Shown here one piece after another: positions 1 to 14,300 of a DNA stretch of 64,000 nucleotides. A model generated the notes under the pieces. It did not search any database and was not told the origin of the DNA. It saw only the letters and a program-made list of their open reading frames with translations. The stretch lies in the NCBI RefSeq assembly GCF_020740795.1, contig NC_067301.1:7392501-7456500 (forward strand), read 5' to 3'. A program made the position numbers and the translations under genes. Source of the stretch: Apus apus. Taxonomy: Eukaryota > Chordata > Aves > Apodiformes > Apodidae. Numbering within the stretch: position 1 is the first letter of the stretch; each line of letters starts with the position of its first letter.

Positions 1-3000
1 AATCTAACTGGCAGTTTCTCTCCAAAGCCAACCAATTACATTTAAAATATCACAAGGATTTGTGTCCTCTGGGCAGAGCTGACCAGCACACAGCACTGTC
101 ACCAGCTGGTGTTTCTTGCAGAGATCATCTACGGTGACTAAAGTCAGACCTGGAAAGGGAGGGATGAGAAAAAAGGGTTCCTCTTGCTTCCAGACTGTAC
201 ATTAACTTTGGATTTCCTGACCCAACTTGGGAATCTGCTGTTGACATCAGCCGTGAGAATAACCTGCCCTCAGCTGGGACTTGTCCTGTGTTATTGTCCT
301 GAATAGATCTTTCTAGGAGATAATCTTTACTTAGAGATTATTTTGACAAGCTATTGAATCATAGCTGATCTAGGCAGAGTTCCTGATTTCAGTTAATTTT
401 GGCAGGAAAAAAGGTAATCACTGTGTCTGTGAAAGGAATCCTGGATCATTTACCCGTTCTGGTTGAACATTTTTTGAAGGCGGCTGTTAAAAAAGAAATG
501 AATTTTTTCCCTTTGAAAAACGGATTTTAGGTGGCTTGTTTTTTAACTTGCCTTTTTTTTTTCTAAACCTGAATCTTGGCAGCTCATCACCCACCCTGTG
601 TGTTAGTGTTTCTGCTTGATTTTTTCCACAAAGGCCGTGGGGTTCCGTGCTCCCCGTACCCAGGGTATCCACCAGCCTTGCAGCTGACTCACCCTTCCCA
701 GATCAGTTGGCACAAATGACAATTGTCCCACATTTTAAAATTGCAAAAGGGCAGGTTGTGAGCTCCCTTGATTCAGCGCAGCTCCATTGACAGAAAGCAG
801 TGGGTATCCTGTTACATCCACGGGTTTGGAGTCTCTCTTTTATCTCCTTCTTTTGCTGGGGAACAAAGAGAACGACTCACTTTGTGTTCTTTGCTCAAGT
901 CCTTTTAGTTTTCATGCATAAACTGAGAGTAACTTCATAGTTACTGCAAAATGAAATTACTGGAAAATGAGGTGTTTCCGTGGAAATGGGGCCTGGTTAT
1001 GTTGGATGTGTGTAGGATCCAGGATTTCAAATGTCATCTCTGCAGTTAGAAGGAGAAAAAAAGAAAATCTTGTGTGGGAAGTTAGCTGCAGTGTGCTGAA
1101 ACCAGGCGTATTTGGGCTCATTTGTGTCATCTAAAACCCCCCCTTTACATGTTGAGTCTTAGGGACTCAGCCCACATGGATAGAACTTAAAGACTTGAAT
1201 AGATTTTATCTTGATCAACAGAAAACAGATACATAAATACTGTGAGTAAGAACACACACATCCTGTATGCTTGTAAAACACTTCTGGAGGACAGATTAAA
1301 ATTTTAAAAGGGCTCATAAACTGTGCTTGTGGTTCAGTGCGTGTGTAAGAGCAGCACTTCATGTCTACCTCCTTGTTAAATAAAGCAGGAATGATGATAA
1401 AAGCCGGAGTGAAGCAGATTTTAGGAGGCCAAAGTCCTGAAATCCTTCCTGGTTAAATCTCCAGGTTCCTCACAGATGAGCAGACGTCAGGAGAAGTCTG
1501 CAGAGCCCTGACCAGGCAGCTGAAGCTGCGAGCCCGAGATGTTTAAAAAAGCAAATTCCCAGCTCAGGCTCCTTCTCTGCGCGACGCGTGTGTTGTGACA
1601 GCTCAGGAGATTAGTTTTTCTGTGTGCTGGCATTCTGCTCTGCTGAGTTTACATGGATGTTGAAGAGCAGGTTTTCCTGTGTTGGGAAAAGGCTGCGTGC
1701 CAGAGCACACTCTGCTTCTGGAAAAAAATCACCGTGGGTTTTGTGCTGTTGAGCAGAAGCACAAAATGAAATTACAAAGCCATTTTCTTCATTTTTCTCA
1801 TTTTTCTTGTTGTCCTGCCCCAAGACCTATTGATTATTTGAAGTACTTTCAAAAAGCTGGATATCAGAGCTGTTGTTTTAACCTATCTGTTATATTCCCA
1901 GGTTAAAATTTCCCAAGCTTGTTTTTCTAAAAGCCTTATGAACTATTTTTTGCTCAAAGAATTTTTAATGACTTGTTTTCTGCAAGTTGGCAAAGGACAG
2001 TTGTTTTTGAAATTATTCACAGGGAAAAGCAAAGCCATATTCTCATTTTAATATTCTGGGAACATTTCCTTCTGCAACTTACGTGCTTTAGTTTTGTATA
2101 TTTTTAAAGCTGGGGTAGTTGAAAAGGAGTTCTGTTTTTCTGCTTGAGACTACATATAATTCACTGTCAGATGCTTTATTTTCTTTCTGCTGTGTGCTAT
2201 AACTGGATGACACAGCAGCTATAATTAACTCTTTCAACGTTCTGTTCACAGAACATAAAAACTTTGACTTAGTTTTGAATTATTATATCCATGTTTCTTC
2301 AATTTGAAAAGTAATGAGGCTTTCTCTATTAAAAAAAAAAAAGGGAATTGTTCATGCTACCATTTATTTTTCCATCTTCAAACAGAGTCAGGAAATTATG
2401 AATATTTTTTTCTGGAATATCTCATAAAGTCTTGATGTGCTGAGGATCACATATCCCTAAAACTCCCTGGGGAAGCAGAAATTACCAGCATGATCCTTGT
2501 TTCCCAAAGCTGTGTGGAACTCAAACTCTTGTTGTAGAGTTTACCACCCTGTTCGGCTGCTGCTCCGTTGCCTGCATGTCTTACAGATTACTTCCCCCCC
2601 CAGTGGAATGCTGTGTTTTTAACAGTATGTTCCATATTTTAAACATTCTCATTTAAAAAAAAAAACAGCTAAAAATAGCCTGTTCCCATTTTAAAACACT
2701 GCTTAGACAGAAATTCAATGCTGCGTCTTACTGAAAAGATACAATCTTAGCAAAGCAGAATATTTAAAATGCTTTAAAAGGACATAGTTGATTGTAGGAC
2801 TGAGCATCTAGATGTGAGAAGGAAAAATAAAGATGTGTGCAGGGCAAAGCCTTGCTGCAGCCCTGAAATCTTATTTTAGCCTTCCCCAGGGGAATGGTGA
2901 ACCACGTGGCCCTGCTCTCAGCTTGGGAATTATTTTCAGATTCTCTCCACACACATTCTCTGGCTATATTTGTGTATTGAAAGAAGTTTCTCCATCCTTT

Positions 3001-5219
3001 GCCAGTTTGTTTCACAGTAATAGGGGGTTGCTGATGTTACCCCTTGTGACTTGGACTTGATGATTTTGAAGGTCTTTTCCAACCAGGATGATTCTGTGAC
3101 TACTGAAGACCTCTTCATGTGGGATTTGTCCTCCTTTTCCCAAAACACTGTAGAGAAGAACTTAAATTTAGTGAAGACTTGAGGTGATTCAGCATTGCCA
3201 GAGTTAGCAGAGAGGTATAAACAGGCAAAAGATGAAGAGTGAATTGCATCATACTTCACTTTTACCAATGGACTAGCTAGTTCATGGCGAGGGCTTGAAA
3301 GCAGGTTGCGTGATGCAGGGGAGGCACAGGTTAAGGTGCTTTACAAATGTAAGAGAAAAATGAGGCTGTGAAACACGCATCTCAGTAGCAGGAAACATGA
3401 GGGCTTTGGATTGGAAGAGGAAATGTTTCTTACATTCGAAATAGCAGGCTGGGTGGTGCAGGGTGGCTGCCCCTTGGCATGCAGCAGGGCCACCCTCAGA
3501 AGAGGAAAGCAGGAGGAAGGGCTCAGTTTTTCACTCCTTTCCTGGCATGGCTTTATTTTCTTTCCTCGCCCAAAGTGCCACTGAACTTCCTCCTCTGGGG
3601 ATGGAGCAGTAGGAGGAGAGTGTGTGGGAAAGGCACCAACGTGTGAAGCGGCTCCATGTCAAGCGGGTGGGAGGGTTGTAATGAGAGGGTGGGCCTGGGA
3701 GGAGAGCTGCTTGTGTTTATTATGACTTCTACATTTTTGACCTTTTTGTTCTGTTTTATTTTGGTCTGGTGTGTTTTTAAAATCGTTGGGTTGTTTGTAG
3801 GCATATTGGGACAGAGATTGACCTCTCCTGCGTGTCCAAATATAATGGAGAGCCCAGGGGCTTTTAGTAATGTGCCACAGCTCTTGTTATGCCAAGATTT
3901 TCAGAAAGAAAACCAGTTTTTTGGAATGTTTTAAGAAAAATGACTCTGTCACTGCTACTCTGTTACAGCCACAAAAAAGGAATATAGTAGAAGAGGTCAC
4001 AAAATCAAATTGTGACAATCATTAGAATCCTGAAATGGTTTCCATGAGAAAAGACTAGAAAAAGTTAAATAGCTTTAATAGAAAGAGGGAGTGTAAGAAG
4101 CCTATGAAATTAAGAAAAAAGATCAATCTGCTTAACATTTTTCTGATGCAATGTGGAGAGGATCATAAAAAATTCAGTCGAAAGCAGCAAATTTAAAACT
4201 GACAGGGTTATTTTTATACGTGGCAGATCTCCCCCCTCCAGCCTCCAAGTTAAAATTCCAGCAGAATTTTTTAGAAGGCTGTTCGTGTAATGGAGAATGA
4301 GAGTCTCCAGGGTTATGTCAGACAAAATTATTTTTAGTGATGTTATAAGCCCTCATGCCTGGGGGAAGAAATCAGCCACTGAAGAAGAGGATGTGTCCCC
4401 ACTGGGCAGGCTTTAATAACATTATTCTCTGCGTTTCTTCCTCTCCTCTTAACGAGCTGCACCGTCAAGAGCCAGTGGACTCGATTGACTCCCTGCATGA
4501 TCTAATATGCAAATTCTGTTCTGCCATAATTATTGTTTGTAAAAAGATGTTCTTGGGTCTGGAGTCTTCATACCCTCAAGTTGAGGCTGCGCAGTGATAG
4601 CATTTGCTGGTCCATACTCATCTGCCCAGGTTCTTCTCAAGCAGTTGACCAAAGAAACTCGCCAGGATTTTCTCACACGACGTTTTTGTGTCATCAGAGG
4701 GATAGATCTTTTTTTAAAGATACCCAAGAGGCAGTAAGGAGAACTCCAGGGTCAGCTCTTGGATTGACAGCAGCACCTGAGAGCACAGTAATATTTCTTT
4801 TTTGTACATGAGAGCTCTGGGAGGGATTTTTAGCTTCAGCAGGTCTCTGGGCCCTCTCTGTGTTTCTCCAGTCTTCCCACACAGCTCCTAAGCTGATACA
4901 ACATTATGTTACACTTAATGAAATCTCCACCATTGTCCTGGAGTGTAACAGGATCTATCTGACATTTTATCCATATTCTGTTCCCCTGACTGTCTCCTCT
5001 GAGGGCTTTGTAGGAGAACATTTGCAGAATGACTCTGAATTCCTATGTGTAACTGGACTATGTTACAGAAACTGGATTTTCCACATCAAGCAAAGGAGAG
5101 AGGAAGGCCTGTAGACAAGGACAAACTCTTTGACATTTTGCTTTTTCAATAAAACACCTGTGTCCTCTGGTCACTTCGCATCTCCGTGCCCTCATCTGTT
5201 TCCTCCATGCCCTTTCCAG
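1..5219 (+). other. SPEN: SPEN intron, no coding sequence recognised
   Basis: Moderately AT-rich sequence with only short chance frames, none resembling SPEN or another protein. The only repeat I recognise is a CR1 tail at 3040-3103. I see no RNA gene. It belongs to the intron before the RRM2 exons; its upstream end is outside the window. Confidence 0.7.
3040..3103 (+). repeat. CR1 LINE 3' tail fragment
   Basis: Matches the CR1 3' end: TTGGACTTGATGATTTTGAA, then GGTCTTTTCCAACC and GATTCTGTGA. Only about the last 60 bases are present, as with most 5'-truncated CR1 copies. Confidence 0.75.
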
Positions 5220-5380
5220 CAGTGACTCCAGCAGCAGCTCGAGCGACGAGTCCCCAGCACGGTCGGTGCAGTCGACAGCCGTCCCAGCACCTGCCTCCCA
5301 GCTGCTTCCATCTCTGGAGAAAGATGAACCCCGGAAAAGCTTTGGGATCAAGGTTCAGAATCTTCCAGTGCGCTCAACAG
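5220..5380 (+). CDS. SPEN: SPEN exon: Ser-rich linker and start of RRM2
   Basis: The exon opens with a polyserine/acidic stretch (SDSSSSSDESPARS) and ends in the first beta strand of RRM2 (FGIKVQNLPVRST), matching human SPEN. The acceptor is ctttccag and the donor is ACAG|gtagat. It enters on the last base of a codon and leaves one base (phase 1). A second possible acceptor lies 3 nt downstream (ccagcag). No exon was recognised upstream. Confidence 0.93.
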
Positions 5381-8300
5381 GTAGATCCACTTGGGAAAGG
5401 GAAATAGGGGAAAAAGGAATAGGAAGCAGGTTAGGGACTGGTTAAATAACCTTTATTGTGGCTTGGACATGGCAGCATGTGCTGCCTCCAAGGAGGGGAT
5501 TCTTTCTCTGCTTCTGCCTGGGTTCGTGTGGGATGATGGGAAAAGTGCACAATTAGTGACCATCTGTGAGAGATCCTGCAGGTCCCCAGGTTGAGTCCCT
5601 GGGCTGAAGCACTTACAACTACTGGAGCTGGTGCTTGAAGACAGTGACATGGATTTCCCCAGGGAAAAAACCTGAAGCATCTCAAATTTGTCACTTAAAA
5701 CTCAGACCATTTATTCTTGCCATGCCTCCAGTTTCTTTTTTGTGTAACAGAAAAACTTCAGGGTTTTCTGTTGCAATGTTGAGTGCTGGAAAACATGGGT
5801 GAGCATGTTCCTAAAGGTGTTGGATATTGTCTGGTAAATAATGCCAGAAACCACTCCCTCAGGAGTGCAGAGGATCACTCTTCTCCCTGTGCTGATTGTG
5901 AGAGAGATTCCACAGACAAAAAAAGAGCATGGGATTGTTTGGAAACTAGTTGTAACATAATTCATGGATACAAAGGCACTTTCTGAATTAAAATTATGTA
6001 AATGAGTTTTGTGAGCAGCACACCTCACAGTGTTCATGTTCTTTCTAGAGGTTTTGTTTCTGTGATACTCCTTGAAGTGACATGACACTGAGGTAAATAC
6101 CCCACAAATCTCAGGCAGATCATGTGGTTGTGAGTCAGGTTTTGGAAAATCTGATGAATCTGCCTGGTTCTCCCTCCTAACTGACTGAACCCAATGTTGT
6201 GTAGCTTTGATCTCCTTTCCAGGTGCTTCATCCCAGCTTTGGAAAACTGCTCTATGCAGTATCCATGTGGGATTATTAATGAAGTAACAGCATTTGTTTC
6301 TTCTTCATCTGGAGCTGGATGTCTCTTAGGAGTAATAATTGTAACCTGACAGCTTCAGTGATGTGAGACCCTGTGTGTGTAGCTTCATGTGTTTAAAAAT
6401 CAAGGCAAAGAGAAGGATCAGCCAGAAGCTTTTGACTTTGGCATAATTAACACCCAAAAATTAAAGTGAAACTAGGTCAAGCCACATTTCAGAAGGAAGA
6501 TCAGATTCCTTTTGATGGTGCTACTGGGTTGGTCAAATATATGTTTTATAATACCGGTGTTTCTTTCTTGGTTTAGACACAAGCCTTAAGGATGGACTTT
6601 TCCATGAATTCAAGAAGTATGGAAAGGTGACGTCGGTGCAGATTCACGGGGCTTCGGAGGAGCGGTATGGGCTGGTGTTCTTCCGGCAGCAGGAGGACCA
6701 GGAAAAAGCACTAAATGCCTCCAAAGGAAAACTTTTCTTTGGCATGCAGATTGAAGTCACAGCCTGGATAGGACCAGGTAAGGTCCTTTCCATTCTCCCC
6801 TGGATGTGTGAGCGCTCTGGACATACAGGCTGTTGTGAAGAGGCAGCGCAGGAGTAGGAAATGTTAGAACTGCCTTTCAGGAGAAATATGTTCTAAAGAA
6901 ACTGGGAAATACACCAGAATAAATTCCAGAGCAAGAAGAGTGCATGCTCTTAGGTCAAACGGGGAGAGAGTTCCAGTCTGAAACCTCAAAGAAGGAAACC
7001 TGCCATCCTCTCAAACACAATCTGCTGGCTGCTGGAAGAAACGATCTCATCTTCCATGTCTCAGTGGAACAAGAGCCAGTGGGTGGTGGAAGCACAGCAC
7101 TGAGTCCTCACAGGCTTGGTTTTTCTGCTTTTAATTAAAATCAGCTAATGATGGCTGCATTTTTGAGGCTGAGGCAGCACAGCCCAAATGACCAACCAGT
7201 GAAAATGACAGCACTGAGCACGTGGTTGTCAGCCTGTACTTCAGTTGCTCATTTAAAAATTGATTTGTGAAAACAAACGTCTTGTGTGTGCTATTCCCTG
7301 AGCACAGTCCAGCCTTATTTGAAGTAATGGTGGGCATTAATATTTGTTAAAACAGCTTAAAATTAATTAAAGTTAAAAATTTGTTAGAACAATCAGCAGT
7401 TGGAGAGTGCAGCTACTTTTCACCTGAGGATGCTGAACTTCCTCAGCACTCGCTCTGTGGTGTGATGTAGAGATTTCAGATTTCTCATAAGTAACAATTC
7501 ACAAGTGCAGGGCTGTGTATTTTTGTCAAAGACATGGGTTACTCTGGTTCAGATCGTATCTGCTCCTCAGGAAGGAACTTGAACAAAAAAAAAAATCATT
7601 GTGAACCCAACCCACATAAAAAACCTCTCCCTGCCTTACAAATGTCTTGCTCTCTCTCACCTCTAGAAACAGAAAGTGAGAATGAATTTCGTCCTTTGGA
7701 TGAGAGGATAGATGAGTTTCACCCAAAAGCAACAAGAACTCTCTTCATTGGCAACCTGGAGAAAACAACCACCTACCATGACCTTCGCAACATCTTCCAG
7801 CGCTTTGGTGGAATTGTGGTACGTGGCTTCTCTGCACCCTGCAGGCTGTCACTGCCTGCTCCTGCTGCAAGGCCTGTGAAATGCTCTGAGCAGTGGTATA
7901 TCAGAGTGTTGATGACCAGTATTTTCAGTCTCTTTCTAAATCATCTGAGTCATTTATCTCACTGGAATACACCTGAAAGCTTTTCTTTGCATTTGGAGGC
8001 CTGTAACCAGTGGTGTCCCCAGGGGTCAGTACTCAGCCCAGTTTAGTTCAACATACTGATCAATGACCTGAACGAGGGGACAGAGTGTATCCTCAGCAAG
8101 TTCCCTGATGGTACCAAACTGGGAGGGGTGGTGACACTCCAGAGGGCTGTGCTGCCATCCAGGGTGACCTGGACAAGCTGGAGAGCTGGGCAGAGAGGAA
8201 CCTCATGAGGTTCAACAAGGGCAGATGTAGGGTCCTGCACCTGGGGAGGAAGAACCCCATGGACCAATATAGGTTAGGGATGGACCTACTGGAAAGCAAT

Positions 8301-11300
8301 TCTGAGGAGGAGGATCTGGGAGTCCTGGTGGACAGTAATTTAACAATGAGACAGCAATGTGCCCTTGTGGCCAAGAAGGCCAGTGGAATCCTGGGATGCA
8401 TTGGGAAGAGTGTGGCCAGTAGGTCAAGAGGGGTCGTCCTCCCCCTCTATTCTGCCCTGGTGAGGCCACACCTGGAGAACTGGGACCAGGTCTGGCCTCT
8501 CCAGTTCAAGAGAGACAGGAATCTGCTGGAGAGGGTCCAGGGGAGGGCAACAAAGATGACTGAGGGATTGGAGCATCCTCTTATGATGAAGGGCAACGGG
8601 CACAAGCTGGAACATGGGAAGTTCCATTTAAATATGAGGAAAAACCTCTTTATGGGACAGGCTGCCCCCTTCTCTGGAGATAGTAAACCCCCCCCCCAGA
8701 TGCAGCGCTGTGGGATCCTGCTTTAGCAGGGGGCTTGGCCTAGATGCTCTCTAGAGGTCCCTTCCAACTCTGTGATTGTGTGATTTAGAGTGAAATCTTA
8801 GCATAGGTGTATTGAGGGGATAACTCAGCAGCAGGAGCAGTTCAAGGAGCATGTACCAGGAATGTGTTTTCTGCTAGCTCAGAGCTTCTGCAGGCAGCCT
8901 GGCCAGGTGGTTGGGATGTGCCTGGTGTTATTTTCATGTTGAATCAGTACAGCTCTGGGAAGGCTCCATTTCCTGTGGATGTCTGAGACAACAGCAAGTG
9001 CTGGGTGTGGAATCATCCCTCAGCTCTTGGGCTGTGCCCTGGCAGTCGGTCAGAAGAAGCATAGAGCAGATGGATTAGTGATGGCATGGGTGGGATTTGG
9101 GTTTTCAGGGGAACAGGTGTATCTGAATGAGAGAGCAGCACTGCCCCCTCCTCATGCCACATTCTGTCAAGCCATGTCAGTATCACATTTAAGAGAAGTT
9201 ATCCAGAAAAGTAAAATAAGTGTCCACATTCAGTTAAATTGATTGAATCTGGGCTTCAGCACTGGTAGTTTATGTCCTCCCTGGGAGCTGTGGCTGCTCA
9301 GGAACATGCTGTGCCTTGTTCGTTCTGCTCTGAAATACTTCTGTGTCTGTTGAGGTATTGGTCACACTTCTGGGGAACCACATACATACCCCCCAAAAAA
9401 GGGGAGATACGCTTCCAAATATGCTGTGGACAAATACAACATTTACGTTTTATAATGTCTGGCAGTTCTTGTGCATCCAGCCTCCACCATATCCTTGGTG
9501 TCAACGTGGATTTATGAATTCACACAGTGTCAGTGGCTTAAACCCTTTTCTAATGTTACACCAGCAGAGCTGCCCTTACACGGATGCTTATCAGCAGCAG
9601 TGCCACTGTCCTGTAAATGGGCTTTTCTCTGAAACAGTGCTGTCCTGTCAGCATTATTAATGGCTCAGAATTCAGCAGTAGTGCTGCCTTGCATAATTTC
9701 CATGAAAACTTACCAGCTCAGGTGCAAAAGGGACCAGTTTTATAACCTTTCTGGTGGGTAATGAGCAAAGTAATGATATTTTGTTTGCCTGTCAGAAGGA
9801 ATTGCTTGCCCAGGGTGAGTGGTCCAGTATAATTGGCCACAGCTGCAGCAGTGCTACTTCAGACCCTTGGAAATGAAGTCCTCTGTTAGTATTCCACTTA
9901 AATCATTAGGCTGGGACTATAGAAGTTGTGTAAATCTCCCTGTTTAACTTCTCTTTCCCCAGATTAAGAGCTCTTGGGTGAGACCGTATCAAACTCCTGC
10001 CTGGTCCCTAAATTTATTAACCATGAAATTAGTCTGTCCTGGATGTATGAACGTTTGTGCTTAGATTCATGTGCTGGGGTTGGCATGTAGCTCACAGGGA
10101 AGCTGGTGCTATTTCAACAGAACAAAACCCTCCACCTTCTATTTTCAGCTCAGAATGAGTCATAACATCATGGGCTTGTTTGGTACAGTTGCCAGCGCTA
10201 GTGCTGAGCCTCAGTGTTAAGCAACTGTCAGCTCTGAGCTCGATGGCAGTTCAAAACTGGTTAAAATCAGCCTTTCTTGGGCTGTTGTAGCTTTCTCTTG
10301 ACTGCACTTGCTTTGGAGTGGGGCTGTGGTGGCTTGGGGTCAAATACCAGCAGTGAAAGAAGCTGAGGCTCTTTAGCCTTTGCCACACCAGTGCCGAGGT
10401 GGCTCAAGAGATGAGACCAGCATCCCTTTCTGTTTCTAGGAACAGGATGGATGATATTTATTTGGAAAAGAAACCCTGCTTGCCTCTTGGCTCAGAAACC
10501 AGGATTGGAGCAGGTTGTTTTCTCTTGAGCCTTTGTGAGAGAAAATTAATCTGTATTTCTTTGATTCTGAGTCGTCTCTTCCTGACAGAATATTAACAAA
10601 CCAAAGCTGCTGGTTGTTGGTCAGGTCAAGCTTACTTCTGTGGGGCTGAATTTTAAATCTGCGTTATGAAGAGCTTTTCTTTACAACATGAAGGGTTTGG
10701 GTTTGCCATTGAATGACATCCAGCAGAACAGTGAAGTTTTTAACTGTTTATTATTGTTTAAATCCTCTCTCTGAAAAAAATGCTAATTAATGACTGCTTG
10801 CTGTGCCATGTAAAGTCCACTTAGATCCACCTGACCCCGTTGAATGTCCTTCTTGGCCTGTTGCTGACTCTCTGTTGTTCTGTTTTGTGTTTTTCCCCAG
10901 GATATTGACATTAAGAAAGTAAATGGTGTTCCTCAGTATGCGTTCCTGCAGTACTGTGATATTGCAAGTGTGTGTAAAGCAATTAAGAAGATGGATGGGG
11001 AGTATCTTGGAAATAACCGGCTCAAGGTAAAGAAATGCTCCCCTGGACTGTATCCTTCTTGTTGCTTTGGTTTACAGCATCATAGGATATTTTTCAGCAG
11101 CACAGTTGATGGAAGAAAGATGTTTTTTAATGAGTAGGTCAGATCAGAGCATGATGCTTTCGGCCACCACCAGCTTCTTTTTGGCTGTCTCTGCAAGAAG
11201 CCCCTGGATTGAGTAGACTTGGGAGACCGACGTAGCCTTGCAGGTCCATATCTGGGAAGCTGTGCTGCTGCTGCAGATAAACAGAGGCTGTCAGTCCCTA

Positions 11301-14300
11301 CAGCTGTCAACCTGTCACTTTTCAGATGCATTCAGATTGTAGAAGAAACAAATGTTGTCAAACACTGTATTTGTTGAAGCATGCAGAATTATTTTCATTA
11401 ATTGCTGTTTGGTTTTCCTCTTGCACCTGTGCAAGATGCTGAGTTTAGAAGATCCATACAAATGACTAGCTTTCTGCAGAGAGCTCTTTAATTAGGCTTG
11501 CTCTCTTCGTTTAGTTTAACCCTTGTGACTTGTACTGATGGAAGTTTTGCCCTTTTGTGTTCAGCTGGGTTTTGGGAAGAGCATGCCTACAAACTGCGTG
11601 TGGTTAGATGGGCTTTCTACAAACGTTACGGATCAGTATTTAACCCGACATTTCTGCCGATACGGGCCTGTGGTAAAGGTAGGTGGGAGGCTTTGCCATG
11701 TGGTTTGAAGTTGTTACTGTCTTCCTTTCTTCCCATCCTGTCCTTTCAACCCCCCCACTGTCCAGGGCTTTATAGCTCAGGTAGAGAAATTTCTCTCTGG
11801 GGTGTGATTTGACCGCCAGGGCTCTGCAGTTGTGCATCCTGTTGATCCGCTGCGCAGGGTGTTTGGGAAACACACAATCAGTGTTTTGAATGAGCCGAGA
11901 TAATGAGTATTGGAAACCCATTTGTTGCTCTTGTGCAGTACAGTCTCCCCCCAACAAAACTGCTTCAGAAGGCTAACACTGGAGGAACAGCAGTCTAATT
12001 ACCTAGTTACACTCATGCATGCTAATTACAGAATTAGATGTAATTCTTACTGGGTTTTTTTGCATCAGACCAAAAAAAAAAGACTTTGAAAAGCAGTTGG
12101 GACAGTCCACCTGGTAAAAGTACCTGAAAGAAGAGGGAAGGTCAATGGTGGTGCAACCTACCCATCTCACACAGCAAGGGTGTGTTCCCTGCCCTGCTGT
12201 GAGTCGGTGCCAGAGATTTGTGCACTTGCTTAAGCTTAAGCACCTGAGTTGTCCCGTGTGTTTCTGTTGGACATTGATGTGCTTTAAGTTAAGCAGCGTG
12301 TGCAGATCTTCACAGGATCAGGGTCTTGCCTCCTTCAGGGATTTTTGTGGGTTTGTGTTGCAGCTTGGACATTCTTTATTGTAGCTGTTGTTGCTTGAAT
12401 AAGAAGTTTATGTTGCTAAAGGAAGCTGATCTTTGGAAATTGGGCCTTCAGCAACTGCCAAGTGATACTGTAGACTGGGATAACAAAACCTGTTTCCATT
12501 TTGGGATTAAATGTTCCCTTTACCTTTTTTCCCCCCTCAAACACATTGGAAATTTTTGAAAAAAAACAAACCTCAAAGTGAACAAAGAGAAACTGCAAAA
12601 CTCAGTCACCAAAAAATTGAAAGTAAAATACAGAAAAACAAAATAAAGGCACAATATACCTCAAGCCACAATATCCACAATTCAAAGCAGTCCCGTGTCC
12701 TTTTATTGTCTCTTCATTACAATATTGCCTCATCAGAAAAGCCTGGAAAATTACCTTGCTCAAAAAGAATTTTCTCACTGGTATGACTTAGGATTTTGTT
12801 GGGACTGACATTAAGTCCTGTGGATGAGGCTCTTATTTGGTTTTTGTTTTGTTTTTTTGTTTTTTACAGGTGGTGTTTGACCGCTTAAAAGGCATGGCCC
12901 TGGTTCTCTACAATGAGATTGAATATGCACAAGCAGCTGTAAAAGAGACCAAGGGGAGGAAAATCGGTGGGAATAAAATTAAGGTGTGCAGAATGACCTC
13001 CAAACCAAAAAGAGAAACCAATTGTTTTTAGGCCAATACCCCTTTAAGTGCTGGCATTTGCAGACTGCCAGGCAAAAGGAATACTCAGTGGGACATGTTC
13101 TGTCCCAGATATCAAAGGCTTAACGCTTATTTTTTCCTACTCGGCTTGTCAAGCTGTTAGGGTGTCTTGAGCCTTTTCCAGTGTTCTGCCGTCTGTTTCA
13201 CTGAACTTGTCTCTCTGAGCTCCTCAGTGTTGGTGTCCGTGTTACTTCCTCATTCACCTGAATCCAAGGCAAACTTTTGATCCATTTTCCTGCTAGAAAA
13301 GTGAAATCTGGGGGTGAGTTCCTCTGGGATGACATGTGGCTGCATTCCAGCTGCTCCAGGCTGATGTCCAAGCTCCTGACCTGGCCGAGGCAGTCAGTGC
13401 TAGTTGTGGGCAACCCAAGCATGCAGTCTGCTCTTGTGGTGGCAGCTCCTTCCTTCTAACAGATTTTTAAAAATAATAATTAAAAACACTACACAAAAGA
13501 ATAGATGGGGAGGAGTTTTTTTCCTGGAGCAACACAGGGATATCTTGGATTTGGGTGAATGTGGTAATACCTGTTCTGACTGTCCCATCAGTTCCACTAA
13601 TTGGGGAGGTGAGGTGTCAGCCAACCCTCTGAATTATCTTCCTCCTCCTCCTTTCTTCTCTCCTAAAGAGTGGGTAATGATTTCCAGCCTAATCTCTCAT
13701 CTGGTGTATTAACCAACAGCTTCACACCCACTGGGGTGAGGAGCTGGAGATGCTGTAGTTTCTAAGCATGGTGTTGAATAGAAGTCATCTTCATCTTTGG
13801 TAAAATGTGTGGTCATTTCAAAGGTTTTACACCTTGTTTGTGGGTCTTGCTACTTAGCAACTTCAGAAGAAGCAACACACATGGTGTGTGTATGTCTGAG
13901 CTCCCCTGCTGTGGTTATACAAATACCCAGGGTGATTTATTTTTTTTAAAAGAAGGAGAAGAAATGTTTTTAAAAATTGCTTTATGTGGAATACACAGTT
14001 ACATCCATTCTAGTAATTTTTTTTTTTTGCTTCAGCAATGCCATTGGCTTCTTAATATTGTCACCCTCGGCTAGAAAACAGCTCCTGGAGTAGCTGGGCT
14101 GGGGAGCTGCAGTTCAGGAGGCTTGGTTCCTCTCTCATCCCTGCCTTGCAGTGTAACCCCAGGCAAGTAACCTGGAGTCTGAACTAGACGAATAACACTG
14201 ACCTGCTGCAGAACTGCGCTGGGATGAAAGGGACTTTGGAACTGTAATTGGAGTCTTGGTATTAAAAACATCAATACCATGAGAATCAAATGTATTTTTC

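Noticed and set aside
8205-8726. 173-codon plus-strand frame in a SPEN intron
   Set aside because: It is the decayed reverse-transcriptase end of a CR1 LINE, not a host gene.
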